DNA of 6,329 bases from Desulfobacterales bacterium. Lineage in GTDB: Bacteria; Desulfobacterota; Desulfobacteria; Desulfobacterales; Desulfobacteraceae. The notes under the pieces are model-generated. The model saw only the letters and a list, made by a program, of their open reading frames with translations. It was not told where the DNA came from and ran no database searches. The position numbers and the translations under genes are program-made. This document shows positions 5,816 to 6,329 of this stretch, in pieces; within the stretch, counting starts at the first letter, position 1; every line of letters begins with the position of its first letter. The stretch spans positions 1 through 6,329 of the forward strand of contig JAKSBB010000665.1 in the NCBI GenBank assembly GCA_022361315.1. Reading direction: 5' to 3'.

Positions 5816-6329
5816 GTGACTGATTTACTCGGGAGTATGACCCGCACACATACCTGTATTGAACTGAGAGACACCCATATTGACCAGGAAGTTGTGCTCA
5901 TGGGATGGGTTCAGCACCGCCGGGACCACGGCGGGGTTATCTTTGTGGACCTCCGGGACCGGGAAGGCATTACCCAGGTGGTTTTCAACCCGGTGGTATC
6001 CGAAGCCGTCCATGCCAAAGCCCAGGAAATCAGGAGCGAGTATGTCCTGGGTGTCCGGGGCAAGGTTTCTGCTAGGCCCGGCAGCATGCTGAACCCCAAC
6101 ATGGCCACCGGCGCCATTGAAATTCTGGTGGAGGAACTCAAGATTTTCTCCCGGGCCAAAACCCCTGCCTTCCAGATCGAAGACCGGGTGGAAGCCTCCG
6201 AAAGTATCCGGCTGCAGTACCGGTATCTGGACCTGAGACGGAACCAGCTCAAGAACAACATCCTGGCCCGCCACAAGGCCACCATGGCCGTCCGCAACTA
6301 CCTGGACGACAGCGGATTCGTGGACATCG
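5816..6329 (+). CDS. aspS: Aspartate--tRNA ligase, N-terminal part (3' truncated by window)
   Basis: The frame stays open from GTG at 5816 to the window end, giving 171 residues of a protein expected to be about 590. Residues 8-110 form the OB-fold anticodon-binding domain of bacterial AspRS: GWVQHRRDHGG (30-40), FVDLRDREGITQVVF (43-57) and NPNMATGAIEIL (93-104). RYLDLRR (136-142) marks entry to the class II catalytic domain, and the last residues (FVDI) lead into motif 1. It attaches aspartate to tRNA-Asp in the cytoplasm. His38 replaces the Leu seen in E. coli AspRS ('RRRDLG'), and Ser90 stands where E. coli has Lys; this pattern leans toward a non-discriminating enzyme that also makes Asp-tRNA-Asn. 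The spacing from hisS (34 bases, no terminator) suggests one operon. The catalytic core and GAD insertion lie outside the window. Confidence 0.95.
   Translation, partial: MTDLLGSMTRTHTCIELRDTHIDQEVVLMGWVQHRRDHGGVIFVDLRDREGITQVVFNPVVSEAVHAKAQEIRSEYVLGVRGKVSARPGSMLNPNMATGAIEILVEELKIFSRAKTPAFQIEDRVEASESIRLQYRYLDLRRNQLKNNILARHKATMAVRNYLDDSGFVDI

Overview
The window looks like ordinary chromosome from a Gram-negative anaerobe. The best guess is a sulfate-reducing deltaproteobacterium of the Desulfobacter/Desulfobacterales type. The grounds are a two-subunit KorAB 2-oxoacid:ferredoxin oxidoreductase, a soluble GAF/HisKA hybrid kinase with the 'GGIAHDFNN' H-box common in that group, a hisS-aspS pair, and fairly GC-rich coding DNA with one AT-rich intergenic region. 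The assignment comes from protein style, not from a marker-gene search.

Layout. Positions 1-1232 (+) hold the 3' end of korA and the complete korB. They overlap by four bases (ATGA), with a near-perfect Shine-Dalgarno sequence inside korA, and a GC-rich hairpin follows as a terminator. Positions 1332-4179 (-) hold a two-gene unit, transcribed right to left: first a cytoplasmic GAF / histidine kinase / receiver hybrid kinase, then, after 13 bases, a membrane protein built like a glutamate-receptor ion channel. Positions 4180-4527 are an AT-rich divergent intergenic region. It holds a plausible promoter for hisS and a terminator-like hairpin facing the other way. Positions 4528-6329 (+) hold hisS (complete) and aspS (5' part only), 34 bases apart.

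How the genes work together. KorAB joins 2-oxoglutarate and succinyl-CoA to ferredoxin redox chemistry. hisS and aspS charge tRNAs, and the AspRS carries residues of the type linked to non-discriminating enzymes. The most notable item is the GluR0-like channel. An extracytoplasmic amino-acid-binding fold is split by a TM1-pore-TM2 module whose filter reads TIGFGD, so it should be a ligand-gated potassium channel. Its tight linkage to a kinase without membrane segments raises the possibility that ligand-triggered ion flux and kinase signalling belong to one pathway. That coupling is inferred from gene order only.
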